Origin: Nocardioidaceae bacterium
GTDB lineage: Bacteria; Actinomycetota; Actinomycetes; Propionibacteriales; Nocardioidaceae
DNA length: 63,798 nt
Assembly (NCBI GenBank): GCA_017744365.1
Contig: JAGIBL010000011.1
Span: 1 to 63,798 of the forward strand
Direction: 5' to 3'
The position numbers and the translations under genes are program-made. The notes beneath the pieces were generated by a model, which worked only from the letters and a program-made list of their open reading frames with translations, was not told the DNA's origin and made no database searches. Numbering within the stretch: position 1 is the first letter of the stretch; the number at the start of each line of letters is the position of its first letter. Positions 6,421 to 15,740 of this stretch are shown here, piece after piece.

Positions 6421-7701
6421 ATGAGCCGGTGGAGCCTGCAGGCGGTCGAGAAGATCGCCCCCGACGCTGCCTCGCTGGCGGCAGGCCGAAAGCTGGCGAC
6501 GCCCGGGCCGTGGTCCGAGACGGGGAGCACCGAGGCGCTCGTCTGGGGAAAGTGCCAGGGGTCGGGCAAGACGCCGTACCAGGTGAGCATCGACCTCAAC
6601 GGGCCCGCCTACCGGTGCTCCTGCCCGAGCCGGAAGTTCCCCTGCAAGCACGCGATCGCGCTGCTGCTGCTCTGGGTGCGGGGCGACGGCTCGGTCGCGG
6701 ACGTGGCCGAGGGCGCCGACTTCGCCCGGGAGTGGGCGCAGACCCGGGCTGAGCGGGCAGCCGCGAGCGCCGCGCGGCCGGCCAAGGAGGTCGACCCGGC
6801 CGCCCGGGCGAAGCGGGTCGAGGACCGGCTGGCCCGGATGGACGCGGGCCTCGAGGACTTCGGCCTGTGGCTGACCGACCTGGTCCGCGCCGGCACGGTC
6901 GCGGCCAAGCGGCACCCGTACGCCTGGTGGGACGGGGTCGCCGCCCGGCTGGTGGACGCGCAGCTGCCGGGGCTCGCCGAGCAGGTCCGTGACCTCGCCT
7001 CGGAGATCCATCGCCGCGACGACTGGGCCGACCACCTCCTCGGCCGGCTCGGGCTGTGGTGGACTGCGACCCGGGCCTGGCAACGGCGGGCCGAGCTCGA
7101 CGAGCGCACGCTGGCCGACCTGCGCGTCTGCCTGGGCTGGGCCACCGCCACCGAGGACGTGCGCACCGCCGACGCGGTCCCGGGCCGCTGGCAGGTGCTC
7201 GGCGCGCACCGCTCCGACGACGGCCGGCTGCAGCAGCAGCGCACCTGGCTGCGCGAGGTGGAGTCCGGCGAGATCGTGGTGGTGCTCGACTTCGCGGCCG
7301 GCGCCAACCCGCTCCCGGCCGCCCGGCTCGTCGGCTCGGTGCTGGACACCACCGTCGCCCGCTACCCGGGCTCGTGGCCGCGGCGGGCGCTGTTCGCGAC
7401 CGAGCCGGCCCTGGCCGGGACCGACGCGACCCTGCCCGCCGGCACCTCGCTACGGGCGGCGCTCGACGTCCGGGCCGCGACCTGGGCGGAGAACCCGTGG
7501 GCGGCGCGGGTGCCGGTGCTGCTCGCGGACGCGGTGCTGTCCAGCACGCACCTGCACGACGCCACCGGTGCCGCGGTCCCGCTGCTCCCGGCGGAGAGCC
7601 CCTGGACGCTGATCGCGCTCACCGGAAGCCGGCCGACGACGGTCTTCGGCGAGCTCGAGGAGACCGGCTTCCGGCCGCTGGCCGTGGGACCCGCCTCGTG
7701 A
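6421..7701 (+). CDS. SWIM zinc-finger protein
   Basis: 426 residues. The SWIM finger is near the N-terminus: Cys66-x-Cys68 ... Cys75-x-His77 within YRCSCPSRKFPCKHAIAL. The rest is helical with a beta-rich C-terminal part and no catalytic motif I recognise. SWIM fingers bind DNA or proteins. It is the first gene of a five-gene block with overlapping starts and stops (SWIM, DUF5691, MoxR, DUF5682, VWA), so it probably recognises the target or partner of the ATPase module. Only a weak purine run precedes the ATG. Confidence 0.9.
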   Translation: MSRWSLQAVEKIAPDAASLAAGRKLATPGPWSETGSTEALVWGKCQGSGKTPYQVSIDLNGPAYRCSCPSRKFPCKHAIALLLLWVRGDGSVADVAEGADFAREWAQTRAERAAASAARPAKEVDPAARAKRVEDRLARMDAGLEDFGLWLTDLVRAGTVAAKRHPYAWWDGVAARLVDAQLPGLAEQVRDLASEIHRRDDWADHLLGRLGLWWTATRAWQRRAELDERTLADLRVCLGWATATEDVRTADAVPGRWQVLGAHRSDDGRLQQQRTWLREVESGEIVVVLDFAAGANPLPAARLVGSVLDTTVARYPGSWPRRALFATEPALAGTDATLPAGTSLRAALDVRAATWAENPWAARVPVLLADAVLSSTHLHDATGAAVPLLPAESPWTLIALTGSRPTTVFGELEETGFRPLAVGPAS

Positions 7702-9167
7702 CCGAGACTCTCGACACCTGGTGGCGCGACCTCGGCGGGGCCGCGCTGGTCGGTACCGCACGTCGTACGGTGCCCGCCGTTCCGGAGCCCCTGGTCGCCC
7801 GCAGCGACGCCCCGGCCGAGACCGCGCTCCTGGATGGCGCCGCCCTCGGGCACGCGCTGCGCCGGGCGGGCGCCGAGCCGGCGCTCGACCTGCCGATCCC
7901 GGACGCGGCGCCGGACGACGAGCGCCCGCCGGCTCCGTCCCGTGCCCGGCAGCTGCTCGACCTGCTGCTCACCCAGACGCCGGTCGGCCCCGGGCTCACC
8001 GGGCGCGCCGTCACCGTCTGGCTGGAGGAGGCCGGCGCGGCCGGATTCCGGGTTCCGCACGAGTCCCTGGTTCCGCTGCTGACCGCGGCCACGGCCGACC
8101 GCGGACTCCGTACGGCGGCTCGCGCGGTGCTCGACCGGCGCGGGCACTGGCTGGCCGGCGCGAACCCGGCCTGGGCCTGGGTCGCGGAGCAAGGCACGGA
8201 GGCCGGCACCGACCTCGCCGACCCCGCTGACTGGGCGCTCCTGGCCACCGACGAACGTGCCCGGCAGATAAGGCTGCTGCGCACGACCGACCCGGACGCG
8301 GGCCGGGCCCTGGTCGAGTCCGCCTGGTCGAACGACCCAGCCCCGGCACGCACGGCGCTGCTCGCCGCGCTCGGCACCGGGATCTCGCCCGCCGACGAAC
8401 CGCTGCTGGAGCGCGCCCTCGACGACCGGGCCGGAGGCGTCCGGGAGACGGCGCAGAACCTGCTCGACGGCCTGCCCACCTCGGCGCGGGCGCGGCGGCT
8501 CGGCGCGCTGCTCGCCCCGCTGGTCTCGACCTCGGGTCTGCTGAAGAAGAAGGTGCACGTCGAGCTCCCGGCCGACCCGGACGCGGCTGCCGTGCGGGAC
8601 GGTCTCGGCAAGGCGCTGCGCGGGCGTTCGCAGCGCGGGCTCTGGCTGGAGCGCCTCGCCGCGGGGGCGCCGCTGGAGACCTGGACCACCGCCACCGGGC
8701 TGGACCCGGCCGCGGTGGTGGCCGGCCTCGACGACGCCGACGCGCTGCGCGGGCTGGTGACCGCCGCCGTCGAGCGCGCCGACCCGGTCTGGGCGGCGGC
8801 GCTGAGCGACCGGTTCTGGGACCCGCAGCTGCTCGGCTGCCTGCCGGTGGACCAGCGCGTGGCCCGGGTGCGGCGCCGGATCGAGCAGGCCAAGAGCCTG
8901 GCCGAGATCACCGGTGCCGCCGCGGTGGTGCCGGGTCCGTGGCCCGAGGAGCTGAGCCGGGCCGTGCTGCAGCGGCTCGGCAAGGTCGAGTGGACGGCGT
9001 ACCAGCTCGCCGACGTGACCTTCGTGCTCGCCACCGGGCTGCCCCCGTCGGCCGCTCCGGCGATCCGCAAGCTCGCCGAGAGCGCCGAGGCCAAGCCGTC
9101 CGACCCGCTCTACCGGCTCGCGCAGTACCTCACCCTCGTCCCGACGATCAGGGAGTCCTTCCGATGA
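7698..9167 (+). CDS. DUF5691-family protein
   Basis: 489 residues from GTG 7698, which overlaps the SWIM stop by 4 nt (GTGA). It starts VTETLDTWWRDLGGAALVGT, a signature of the proteins that accompany SWIM/MoxR/VWA modules. The body is alpha-helical with HEAT-like repeats (for example about 215-330), suggesting a scaffold or adaptor. No catalytic motif is visible. A longer open frame upstream is antisense-like shadow of the SWIM gene and was discarded. Function unknown beyond the module. Confidence 0.85.
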   Translation: MTETLDTWWRDLGGAALVGTARRTVPAVPEPLVARSDAPAETALLDGAALGHALRRAGAEPALDLPIPDAAPDDERPPAPSRARQLLDLLLTQTPVGPGLTGRAVTVWLEEAGAAGFRVPHESLVPLLTAATADRGLRTAARAVLDRRGHWLAGANPAWAWVAEQGTEAGTDLADPADWALLATDERARQIRLLRTTDPDAGRALVESAWSNDPAPARTALLAALGTGISPADEPLLERALDDRAGGVRETAQNLLDGLPTSARARRLGALLAPLVSTSGLLKKKVHVELPADPDAAAVRDGLGKALRGRSQRGLWLERLAAGAPLETWTTATGLDPAAVVAGLDDADALRGLVTAAVERADPVWAAALSDRFWDPQLLGCLPVDQRVARVRRRIEQAKSLAEITGAAAVVPGPWPEELSRAVLQRLGKVEWTAYQLADVTFVLATGLPPSAAPAIRKLAESAEAKPSDPLYRLAQYLTLVPTIRESFR

Positions 9168-10267
9168 CCGAGCTTTCGACGACCGCGACCACCGCCGTCC
9201 TCCGGGCCCACGCCGAGTCCGAGTACGCCGCCGAGCTCACCGCGCTCGCCGCCGCCGACGACCGGCCCAGGCCACCGCAGTGGCAGCTCTCGCCTTGGGC
9301 GGTGACCACCTACCTGCTCGGCGGCACGCTGCCCGACGGCACCGAGATCTCCGCGAAGTACCTGGGCCCGCGCCGGCTGATGGAGATCGCGGTCGCCTCC
9401 CTGGCCACCGACCGCGCACTGCTGCTGCTCGGCGTCCCGGGGACGGCGAAGACCTGGGTCGGCGAGCACCTGGCCGCCGCGGTCAGCGGCACCTCGACGA
9501 TGGTGGTGCAGGGCACCGCCGGCACCACCGAGGAGTCGCTGCGCTACGGCTGGAACTACGCCCGGCTGCTCTCCGAGGGGCCGACCCGGGAGGCGCTCGT
9601 GCCCAGTCCGGTGATGCGGGCGATGGAGAGCGGCAGCCTGGTCCGGCTCGAGGAGCTGACCCGGATGCCGGCCGACGTGCAGGACGCGCTCATCTCGATC
9701 CTGTCGGAGAAGACGCTGCCGGTGCCCGAGCTGGACACCGAGGTGCAGGCCCGCCAGGGCTTCAACGTGATCGCCACCGCGAACAACCGGGACAAGGGCG
9801 TCAACGACCTCTCCTCGGCGCTGAAGAGACGGTTCAACACGCTGGTGCTGCCGCTGCCGGACTCGCTGGAGCAGGAGGTCGAGATCGTCCGCACCCGGGT
9901 CGCCGCGATCGGACGATCGCTGCAGCTGCCGGCCGAGCTGGAGTCGCTCTCCGAGATCTCGCGGGTGGTGCAGATCTTCCGCGAGCTGCGCTCGGGCGCC
10001 ACCGCGGACCAGCGGACCACGGTGAAGTCGCCGTCCTCGACGCTGTCGACGGCCGAGGCGATCTCGGTGATGACCAACGGCGCCGCCCTGGCCGCGCACT
10101 TCGGGGACGGCGTGGTCCGTGCCGACGACGTCGCCGCCAGCCTCACCGGTGCCGTGGTCAAGGACCCGGTCCAGGACCGGATCGTCTGGCAGGAGTACCT
10201 CGAGACCGTCGTCAAGGACCGCCCCGAGTGGGCCGACCTCTACCGCGCCTGCCGTGAGCTCACCTGA
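9164..10267 (+). CDS. MoxR-type AAA+ ATPase
   Basis: 367 residues, ATG overlapping the previous stop by 4 nt. Walker A is GVPGTAKT (90-97). The Walker B position reads LVRLEEL (159-165), with Glu where most MoxR proteins have Asp. Sensor 1 is VIATANNRDKG and an arginine finger candidate lies in ALKRRFN. MoxR ATPases work with VWA proteins as metal-insertion or remodelling chaperones; a VWA partner is two genes downstream. The small lid domain occupies about 240-350. Confidence 0.93.
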   Translation: MTELSTTATTAVLRAHAESEYAAELTALAAADDRPRPPQWQLSPWAVTTYLLGGTLPDGTEISAKYLGPRRLMEIAVASLATDRALLLLGVPGTAKTWVGEHLAAAVSGTSTMVVQGTAGTTEESLRYGWNYARLLSEGPTREALVPSPVMRAMESGSLVRLEELTRMPADVQDALISILSEKTLPVPELDTEVQARQGFNVIATANNRDKGVNDLSSALKRRFNTLVLPLPDSLEQEVEIVRTRVAAIGRSLQLPAELESLSEISRVVQIFRELRSGATADQRTTVKSPSSTLSTAEAISVMTNGAALAAHFGDGVVRADDVAASLTGAVVKDPVQDRIVWQEYLETVVKDRPEWADLYRACRELT

Positions 10268-12464
10268 AGCGCGCGTCGAGGTGCTCGGCGTCCGGCACCA
10301 CGGACCCGGGTCCGCCCGGTCGGTCCTCGGCGCCCTCGACGAGCTCGAGCCTGACGTGGTGGTGATCGAGGGCGCGCCGGAGCTGGACGCCCTGGTGGCC
10401 ACCGCCGGGGACGAGGACCTGGTGCCGCCGGTGGCGGCGCTCGTGTACGTCGCCGAGCAGCCGCGCCGGGCGGCGTTCTACCCGCTGGCCCTGTTCTCGC
10501 CGGAGTGGGTCGCGCTGCGCTGGGCCGCCGGGCACGGCGCGACGGTGCGCTTCGCCGACCTGCCCGCGACCCACGCGCTGGCCGACCGGGAGGGCGAGGA
10601 GCACGCCGACCACACCGATCCGATCGGCACGTTGGCCCTCGCCGCCGGGTACGACGACGCCGAGCGCTGGTGGGAGGACGCGGTCGAGCACCGCACCTCC
10701 TCCTCGCTGGACGGCTTCGCGGCGATCCGGGCGGCGATGGCCGAGGTCCGCGCCGGCGGGGCCGGCGACGATCCCGAGAACGCCCGTCGCGAGGCCGCGA
10801 TGCGCCGGGTGCTGCGAACGGCCCTCAAGGAGGGCGCGCGCCGGGTCGCGGTCGTCTGCGGCGCCTTCCACGCCCCGGCTCTGCACCCGGACGCGTGGCC
10901 GGGCGCGACCCACGACACCAAGCTGCTGGCCGGGCTGCCGAAGGTGAAGGTCGCGGTGACCTGGGTCCCCTGGACCGCGCAGCGGCTGGCGGCGGCCAGC
11001 GGGTACGGCGCGGGGGTGCGCTCGCCCGGGTGGTACCAGCACCTGTTCGTCACCGCGGACCGCCCGGCCGAGGTGGTCCCGGGCTGGCTGACCCGGGTGG
11101 CCCGCGAGCTGCGCGCCGAGGGCCTGGACGCGGCCCCGGCCACCGTGGTCGAGGCGGTCCGGATGGCTGACGCGCTCGCCGCGGTGCGCAACCGCCCCTC
11201 GGTCGGGCTCAGCGAGCTGACCGACGCCACCCGGACCGTGCTCTGCGGCGGCTCCGACCTTCCGCTGCAGCTGATCGAGCAGCGCCTGGTCATCGGCGAG
11301 GTGCTCGGCCAGGTCCCGGAGACGGTCCCGCTGACCCCGCTGGCGCAGGACCTCGCCAAGGCCCAGCGCTCGCTGCGGCTCAAGCCGAGCGTGGTGCCGA
11401 GCACGGTCACGCTGGACCTGCGCAAGGAGGCGCAGCGCGACCGGTCGGTGCTGCTGCACCGGCTGCGGCTGCTCGGCGTGCACTGGGGCCGGCCGGGGGA
11501 GGCGGGCCGGTCGACCGGCACCTTCAAGGAGGCGTGGGACGTGCAGTGGCACCCCGAGTTCGCGGTCGACCTGATCGAGGCCGGGCTGTACGGCACGACG
11601 GTGCTGGACGCGGCCGAGGCGAAGGTGGCCGAGCTTGCCCGGGAGGCGCCCGACCTGGCCACCCTCGGCAGCCTGGTCGAGGAGTGCCTGACCGCGGACC
11701 TGCCCGGCGCACTCGACACGGTGGTGGACACGCTGGCCGAGCGCACCGCCCGGCAGCACGACAGCCTGGCCCTCCTCGAGGCGATCGAGCCGCTGGCCCG
11801 GACCCGGCGCTACGGCGACGTACGGGAGGCCGACACCAGCCGGGTCGCCGGGGTGCTGCACACCGTGGTGATCCGCGCCGCGGTCGGGCTGCGTGCCGCT
11901 TGCGCGTCGCTCGACGACGACGCCGCCGCGCGGATGCGGTCCGCCGTCGACGCCGCCCACCGCGGCGTCGCCCTGGTCGAGGACGACGCGCTGGCCGGCC
12001 CGTGGCGTGACGCCCTGGTCGCGGTCGCCGCGGACGACCGGATCCACGGCCTGGTCAGCGGCCGGGTGAACAGGCTGCTCCTCGACGGTGGCGTCCTGGA
12101 CGCCGCCGAGGCGGCCCGCCGGCTCAGCCGCCGGCTCTCGCGGGGTGCGGTTGCGGTCGCCGGGGCGGCCTGGCTGGACGGCTTCCTGGAGGGGGATGCG
12201 CTGCTGCTGCTGCACGACCGCGAGCTGCTGCCGATCGTGGACGCCTGGGTCGCCGAGGTCGACGAGACCACCTTCGAGGACCTGCTGCCGCTGCTGCGCC
12301 GCACGTTCTCCCGTTTCGAGCCCGGCGCCCGCCGCCAGCTCGGCAGCCGGCTGCGCCGGCCCGGCACCGCGGAGGCGGTCGCGCCCGCCGCGCTGGACCT
12401 GGACCGCGGGCTGGCGGCGATGAACCGGGTCGCCGAGCTGCTCGGCCTGGAGGTGGCCCGATGA
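10254..12464 (+). CDS. DUF5682-family protein, possible EreA/TraB/ChaN-like hydrolase fold
   Basis: 736 residues from GTG 10254 (14-nt overlap with moxR). The first 210 residues show GVRHHGPGSA (His15, His16), VVVIEGAPE (Glu39), REAAMRRVL (about 180-188) and VVCGAFHAPA (His206). An early His, a Glu at a strand end, an R..M helix and a late G-x2-H recall the erythromycin esterase/TIKI/TraB/ChaN superfamily; this link is my inference. The remaining 500 residues are helical. It probably provides a catalytic activity gated by the MoxR-VWA pair. Confidence 0.82.
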   Translation: MSSPEARVEVLGVRHHGPGSARSVLGALDELEPDVVVIEGAPELDALVATAGDEDLVPPVAALVYVAEQPRRAAFYPLALFSPEWVALRWAAGHGATVRFADLPATHALADREGEEHADHTDPIGTLALAAGYDDAERWWEDAVEHRTSSSLDGFAAIRAAMAEVRAGGAGDDPENARREAAMRRVLRTALKEGARRVAVVCGAFHAPALHPDAWPGATHDTKLLAGLPKVKVAVTWVPWTAQRLAAASGYGAGVRSPGWYQHLFVTADRPAEVVPGWLTRVARELRAEGLDAAPATVVEAVRMADALAAVRNRPSVGLSELTDATRTVLCGGSDLPLQLIEQRLVIGEVLGQVPETVPLTPLAQDLAKAQRSLRLKPSVVPSTVTLDLRKEAQRDRSVLLHRLRLLGVHWGRPGEAGRSTGTFKEAWDVQWHPEFAVDLIEAGLYGTTVLDAAEAKVAELAREAPDLATLGSLVEECLTADLPGALDTVVDTLAERTARQHDSLALLEAIEPLARTRRYGDVREADTSRVAGVLHTVVIRAAVGLRAACASLDDDAAARMRSAVDAAHRGVALVEDDALAGPWRDALVAVAADDRIHGLVSGRVNRLLLDGGVLDAAEAARRLSRRLSRGAVAVAGAAWLDGFLEGDALLLLHDRELLPIVDAWVAEVDETTFEDLLPLLRRTFSRFEPGARRQLGSRLRRPGTAEAVAPAALDLDRGLAAMNRVAELLGLEVAR

Positions 12465-13645
12465 GCACCGAGCACACCTCGGGGCGCCGCGACCGGCTGA
12501 CCCGCTGGCGGCTCGTCCTCGGCAGCGAGGCGGCCGAAGGACTCGGCGAGGGCATCGAGGGAGGCATCGCGCTCGGCGGCGACGACGCGCAGCGGGACCA
12601 GGCGCTGTCGGCTCTGTACGGCGACAGCCGCGACCGGCGCGGTGGCCTCGGCGGCTCGGCGCCCAAGGTGGCCCGCTGGCTCGGCGACATCCGCACCTAC
12701 TTCCCGTCCTCGGTGGTGCAGGTGATGCAGGCCGACGCGATGGACCGGCTCGGGTTGCACCAGCTGCTGCTCGAGCCCGAGCTGATGGAGTCGGTGCAGC
12801 CGGACATCGGGCTGGTCTCGACGCTGATGGGCCTGGGCCGGGTCATCCCGGAGCGCAGCCGGGAGACCGCGCGGGCCGTGGTCCGCACCGTGACCGATCA
12901 GCTCGAGGAACGGCTCCGGGCCCGCACCGTGCAGGCGGTGACCGGCGCGCTCAACCGAGCGGCCCGGACCCGGCGGCCCAAGCCGGCCGACATCGACTGG
13001 CGGCGCACCATCGCGGCCAACCTGAAGAACTACCTGCCTGAGCACCGGACGGTGGTGCCCGAGCGGCTGGTCGGCTACGCCCGCCGGACCACCCAGGTCG
13101 AGCGGCACGTCATCCTGTGCATCGACCAGTCCGGCTCGATGGCCGAGTCGGTGGTGTACTCCAGCGTCTTCGGCGCGGTGCTCGCCTCGCTGCGCTCGGT
13201 GGCCACCAGCCTGGTCGCGTTCGACACCGAGATCGTCGACCTGACCGACGAGATCGACGACCCGGTGGACGTGCTCTTCGGCGTCCAGCTCGGCGGGGGC
13301 ACCGACATCAACCGCGCGCTGGCCTACTGCCAGGGGCTGGTCCAGCAGCCCGCGGACACGGTGCTGGTGCTCATCAGCGACCTGTTCGAGGGCGGGATCG
13401 CCGAGGAGATGGTGCGCCGGGCGCGCGAGCTGGTCGACGCCGGCGTGACGGTGGTCGCGCTGCTCGCGCTCAGCGACTCCGGCGCTCCGGCGTACGACGC
13501 CGAGCACGCGGCCGCGCTCGCGGCGGTGGGCGTGCCCGCCTTCGCCTGCACCCCGGACCTGTTCCCGGACCTGATGGCGGCGGCCATCGAGCGCAGGGAC
13601 ATCAACGCCTGGGCAGCCAGCAACGACCTGGTGGTGAGTGGATAA
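12461..13645 (+). CDS. VWA-domain protein, MoxR partner
   Basis: 394 residues, ATG overlapping the DUF5682 stop by 4 nt. The von Willebrand A domain spans about 214-390 with a complete MIDAS: Asp222-x-Ser224-x-Ser226 (DQSGSM), Thr281 (GGGTDI) and Asp307 (LISDLFEGG). The N-terminal 200 residues are helical with the RTYFPSSVVQVMQ motif typical of these partners. No signal peptide or membrane segment, so the complex is cytoplasmic. It closes the five-gene module; the metal-bound domain would dock the client or the ATPase ring. Confidence 0.92.
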   Translation: MSTEHTSGRRDRLTRWRLVLGSEAAEGLGEGIEGGIALGGDDAQRDQALSALYGDSRDRRGGLGGSAPKVARWLGDIRTYFPSSVVQVMQADAMDRLGLHQLLLEPELMESVQPDIGLVSTLMGLGRVIPERSRETARAVVRTVTDQLEERLRARTVQAVTGALNRAARTRRPKPADIDWRRTIAANLKNYLPEHRTVVPERLVGYARRTTQVERHVILCIDQSGSMAESVVYSSVFGAVLASLRSVATSLVAFDTEIVDLTDEIDDPVDVLFGVQLGGGTDINRALAYCQGLVQQPADTVLVLISDLFEGGIAEEMVRRARELVDAGVTVVALLALSDSGAPAYDAEHAAALAAVGVPAFACTPDLFPDLMAAAIERRDINAWAASNDLVVSG

Positions 13646-13687
13646 GCACAGTCACCGCGCGGGCACGCCCGAGCGGAGCGAGGGCCA

Positions 13688-14404
13688 TCAAGCACAGACC
13701 GCCGCGAACCTCTCCGCCAGCATCCGGGTCGCCCGCTCGATCTCGGCGTCGCGCGCCGTGAACGCGGCCCGGCCCTCCTCGACGCGCACCCGGTCGGGGT
13801 CGGTGCCGGTGAAGTCGTCGGCCCATTCCCCGTACGTCGCCGGCGAGATCTCTGGGTGGAACTGCACACCCCAGGCCCGCGCGCTGACCCGGAACGCCTG
13901 GTGCGGGTAGAGCGCCGAGCTGCCCAGCCAGGTCGCCCCCGGAGGCAGCGTCGCGATCGCGTCGCCGTGCATCGAGCCGGCCGGGAACGGCTCCGGCAGG
14001 CCGCCGAGCAGCGCGTCGCCGGCGGCGGCCGGACGCCAGCGCACCTCGACCACGCCGGCCTCGATGCCGGCCTCGCCCACGACCACCTCGCCGCCGCAGG
14101 TCTGCGCCAGCAGCTGCGCGCCCAGGCAGATCCCGAGCACCGGCACCTCCCGGGCGACCGCGTCCCGGTAGAGCACGCGGATGCCCTCGAGCCAGCCGAA
14201 CGTGGCGTCGTCGTGCACGCTCATCTCGCCGCCGAGCACGACCAGCGCGTCCGCCTCCACCGAGCCCGGCAGCGGCTCGCCGTCGTACGGGCGGATGACG
14301 CGGACGGCCAGCCCGGCCTCGTCGAACCAGCCGGCGAAACGGTCCAGCGGGTCGGAGGCGTCGGGCTGCACGACGAGCACGGTCTTGGTCACGGGCTTGG
14401 TCAC
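13688..14404 (-). CDS. class I glutamine amidotransferase-like protein
   Basis: 238 residues. The catalytic Cys lies in the nucleophile elbow GICLGAQLLA and the His-x-Glu of the triad in WGVQFHPE, as in GMP synthase (glutamine-hydrolysing) type domains. It stands alone with no synthetase domain, so it is either a gamma-glutamyl hydrolase-like enzyme or a glutaminase subunit. GTG 14404 is 7 nt from a TACCGT -10 box (14412-14417), predicting a leaderless mRNA; a second in-frame GTG lies 12 nt downstream. Convergent with the VWA gene, 42 nt apart. Confidence 0.87.
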   Translation of the reverse strand: MTKPVTKTVLVVQPDASDPLDRFAGWFDEAGLAVRVIRPYDGEPLPGSVEADALVVLGGEMSVHDDATFGWLEGIRVLYRDAVAREVPVLGICLGAQLLAQTCGGEVVVGEAGIEAGVVEVRWRPAAAGDALLGGLPEPFPAGSMHGDAIATLPPGATWLGSSALYPHQAFRVSARAWGVQFHPEISPATYGEWADDFTGTDPDRVRVEEGRAAFTARDAEIERATRMLAERFAAVCA

Positions 14405-14517
14405 GCAGAGGACGGTACTGCCCGGGAAGTCGGGACTCCGGGCCCATGTGCCCGGGACTCCGGGCGGGCCAGGCTCCTCGGCATCGACCAGATCTCGGGA
14501 GCCTCGAAAGGACAGCG

Positions 14518-15627
14518 ATGTCTCGCATCACACTCACGACCGCGGCGGCGACGCTCGCGCTCGCCGGCAGCTGCCTGGCCACCGGCCCCGCCGGCGCGGC
14601 CGACGCGACCAGCCCCGGCGACGCGAACCGCACCGCGGTACGCACCCTGGCCAGCGGCCTGATGAGCCCGCTCAGCCTGGCGGTGGCCGACAACGGCACC
14701 CGCTACGTCGCCCAGAACTTCGCCGGCCTGCTGCAGAAGCAGATCCCCGGCAAGCCGGCGAAGACCATCTACGCCAAGCCCAACGGCTGGGAGGTCGGCG
14801 CGGTCTCGGTCCGCGACGGCAAGGTCCGGTTCGCGATCACCAAGGGCACCACCGCGCTGCTGCTCGGCATCGACCGCGGCCGCCGGCACGTGGTCGCCGA
14901 CCTCGCCCGGTACGAGGCCACCCGCAACCCCGACCGCGGGGTCGAGTACGGCTTCCGTAACCTCGGCGCCGAGTGCGCCGCCCAGCTGCCCGGCGGGATG
15001 CCGGCGTCGTACCAGGGCATCGTCGAGTCGCACCCCTACGCGACGGCGCAGGGCGCCAACGGCGTCACCTACGTCGCGGACGCGGCCGGCAACGACATCC
15101 TCTCGGTCGGCCCGAACGGCAAGGTGCGCACCGTCGCGGTGCTGCCCTCGGTGCCGCTGAAGGTGAGCGCGCAGTTCGCCGAGAGCGCCGAGCTGCCGGC
15201 GTGCACCGTCGGCCAGACCTACCACTTCGAGCCGGTGCCCACCGACGTCGAGGTCGGCCCGAACGGGATGCTCTACGTCAGCACCCTGCCCGGTGGCCCG
15301 GAGGACGGCAGCATGGGCGCCAACGCGACCGTGTACCGGATCAACCCGCGCACCGGCGCGGTCGGCCGGCTCGCCGGTGGCCTGGTCAGCGCGACCGGCC
15401 TGGCGGTCGGCCCGCGCGGCCACGTGCTGGTGGCCGAGCTGTTCGCCAACCGGATCTCGGTGATCGCGCCGGGCTCCCACACCGCTCGCCCGTGGGCGGG
15501 GGCGTCGATGCCGGGTGACATCGAGTGGGCCCGTGGGGGCGTCTTCGGCACCACCGACGTGATGACCGGGATGTCGGGCCAGCCGGGCGACGTGCCGAAC
15601 GGCAAGGTCGTGAAGTTCCGGCGATGA
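14518..15627 (+). CDS. secreted ScyD/ScyE-family beta-propeller protein
   Basis: 369 residues. Signal peptide about 1-27 (hydrophobic core AAATLALAGSCLA, cleavage after GPAGAA). The mature part has repeated blades such as LSLAVADNGTRYVAQNF, GVTYVADAAGNDILSVGPNG and GLAVGPRGHVLVAEL, matching the ScyD/ScyE family of NHL-like propellers common in actinobacteria. The ATG follows AAAGGACAGCG. Substrate or partner is unknown. It has its own strong terminator and no operon partner. Confidence 0.88.
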   Translation: MSRITLTTAAATLALAGSCLATGPAGAADATSPGDANRTAVRTLASGLMSPLSLAVADNGTRYVAQNFAGLLQKQIPGKPAKTIYAKPNGWEVGAVSVRDGKVRFAITKGTTALLLGIDRGRRHVVADLARYEATRNPDRGVEYGFRNLGAECAAQLPGGMPASYQGIVESHPYATAQGANGVTYVADAAGNDILSVGPNGKVRTVAVLPSVPLKVSAQFAESAELPACTVGQTYHFEPVPTDVEVGPNGMLYVSTLPGGPEDGSMGANATVYRINPRTGAVGRLAGGLVSATGLAVGPRGHVLVAELFANRISVIAPGSHTARPWAGASMPGDIEWARGGVFGTTDVMTGMSGQPGDVPNGKVVKFRR

Positions 15628-15642
15628 CTCGATGAGTCGGTG

Positions 15643-15691
15643 ACGACGGCAGGGGCGGGGCGATCTTGGGGGGTCCCGCCCCTGCCGTCGT
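15643..15691 (+). terminator. intrinsic terminator after the propeller gene
   Basis: A perfect 17-bp stem (15643-15659 with 15675-15691) and a 15-nt loop lie 15 nt after the stop codon. There is no U-run, which is usual in GC-rich actinobacteria. Confidence 0.75.
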
Positions 15692-15740
15692 TCGCGGCCG
15701 TGCACGGGCCGATCACCAGCCGGCCGATACGATGCCCGGC

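Noticed and set aside
7056-7697. Upstream extension of the DUF5691 protein
   Set aside because: It overlaps the SWIM gene in another frame; GTG 7698 with a 4-nt overlap fits the operon pattern.
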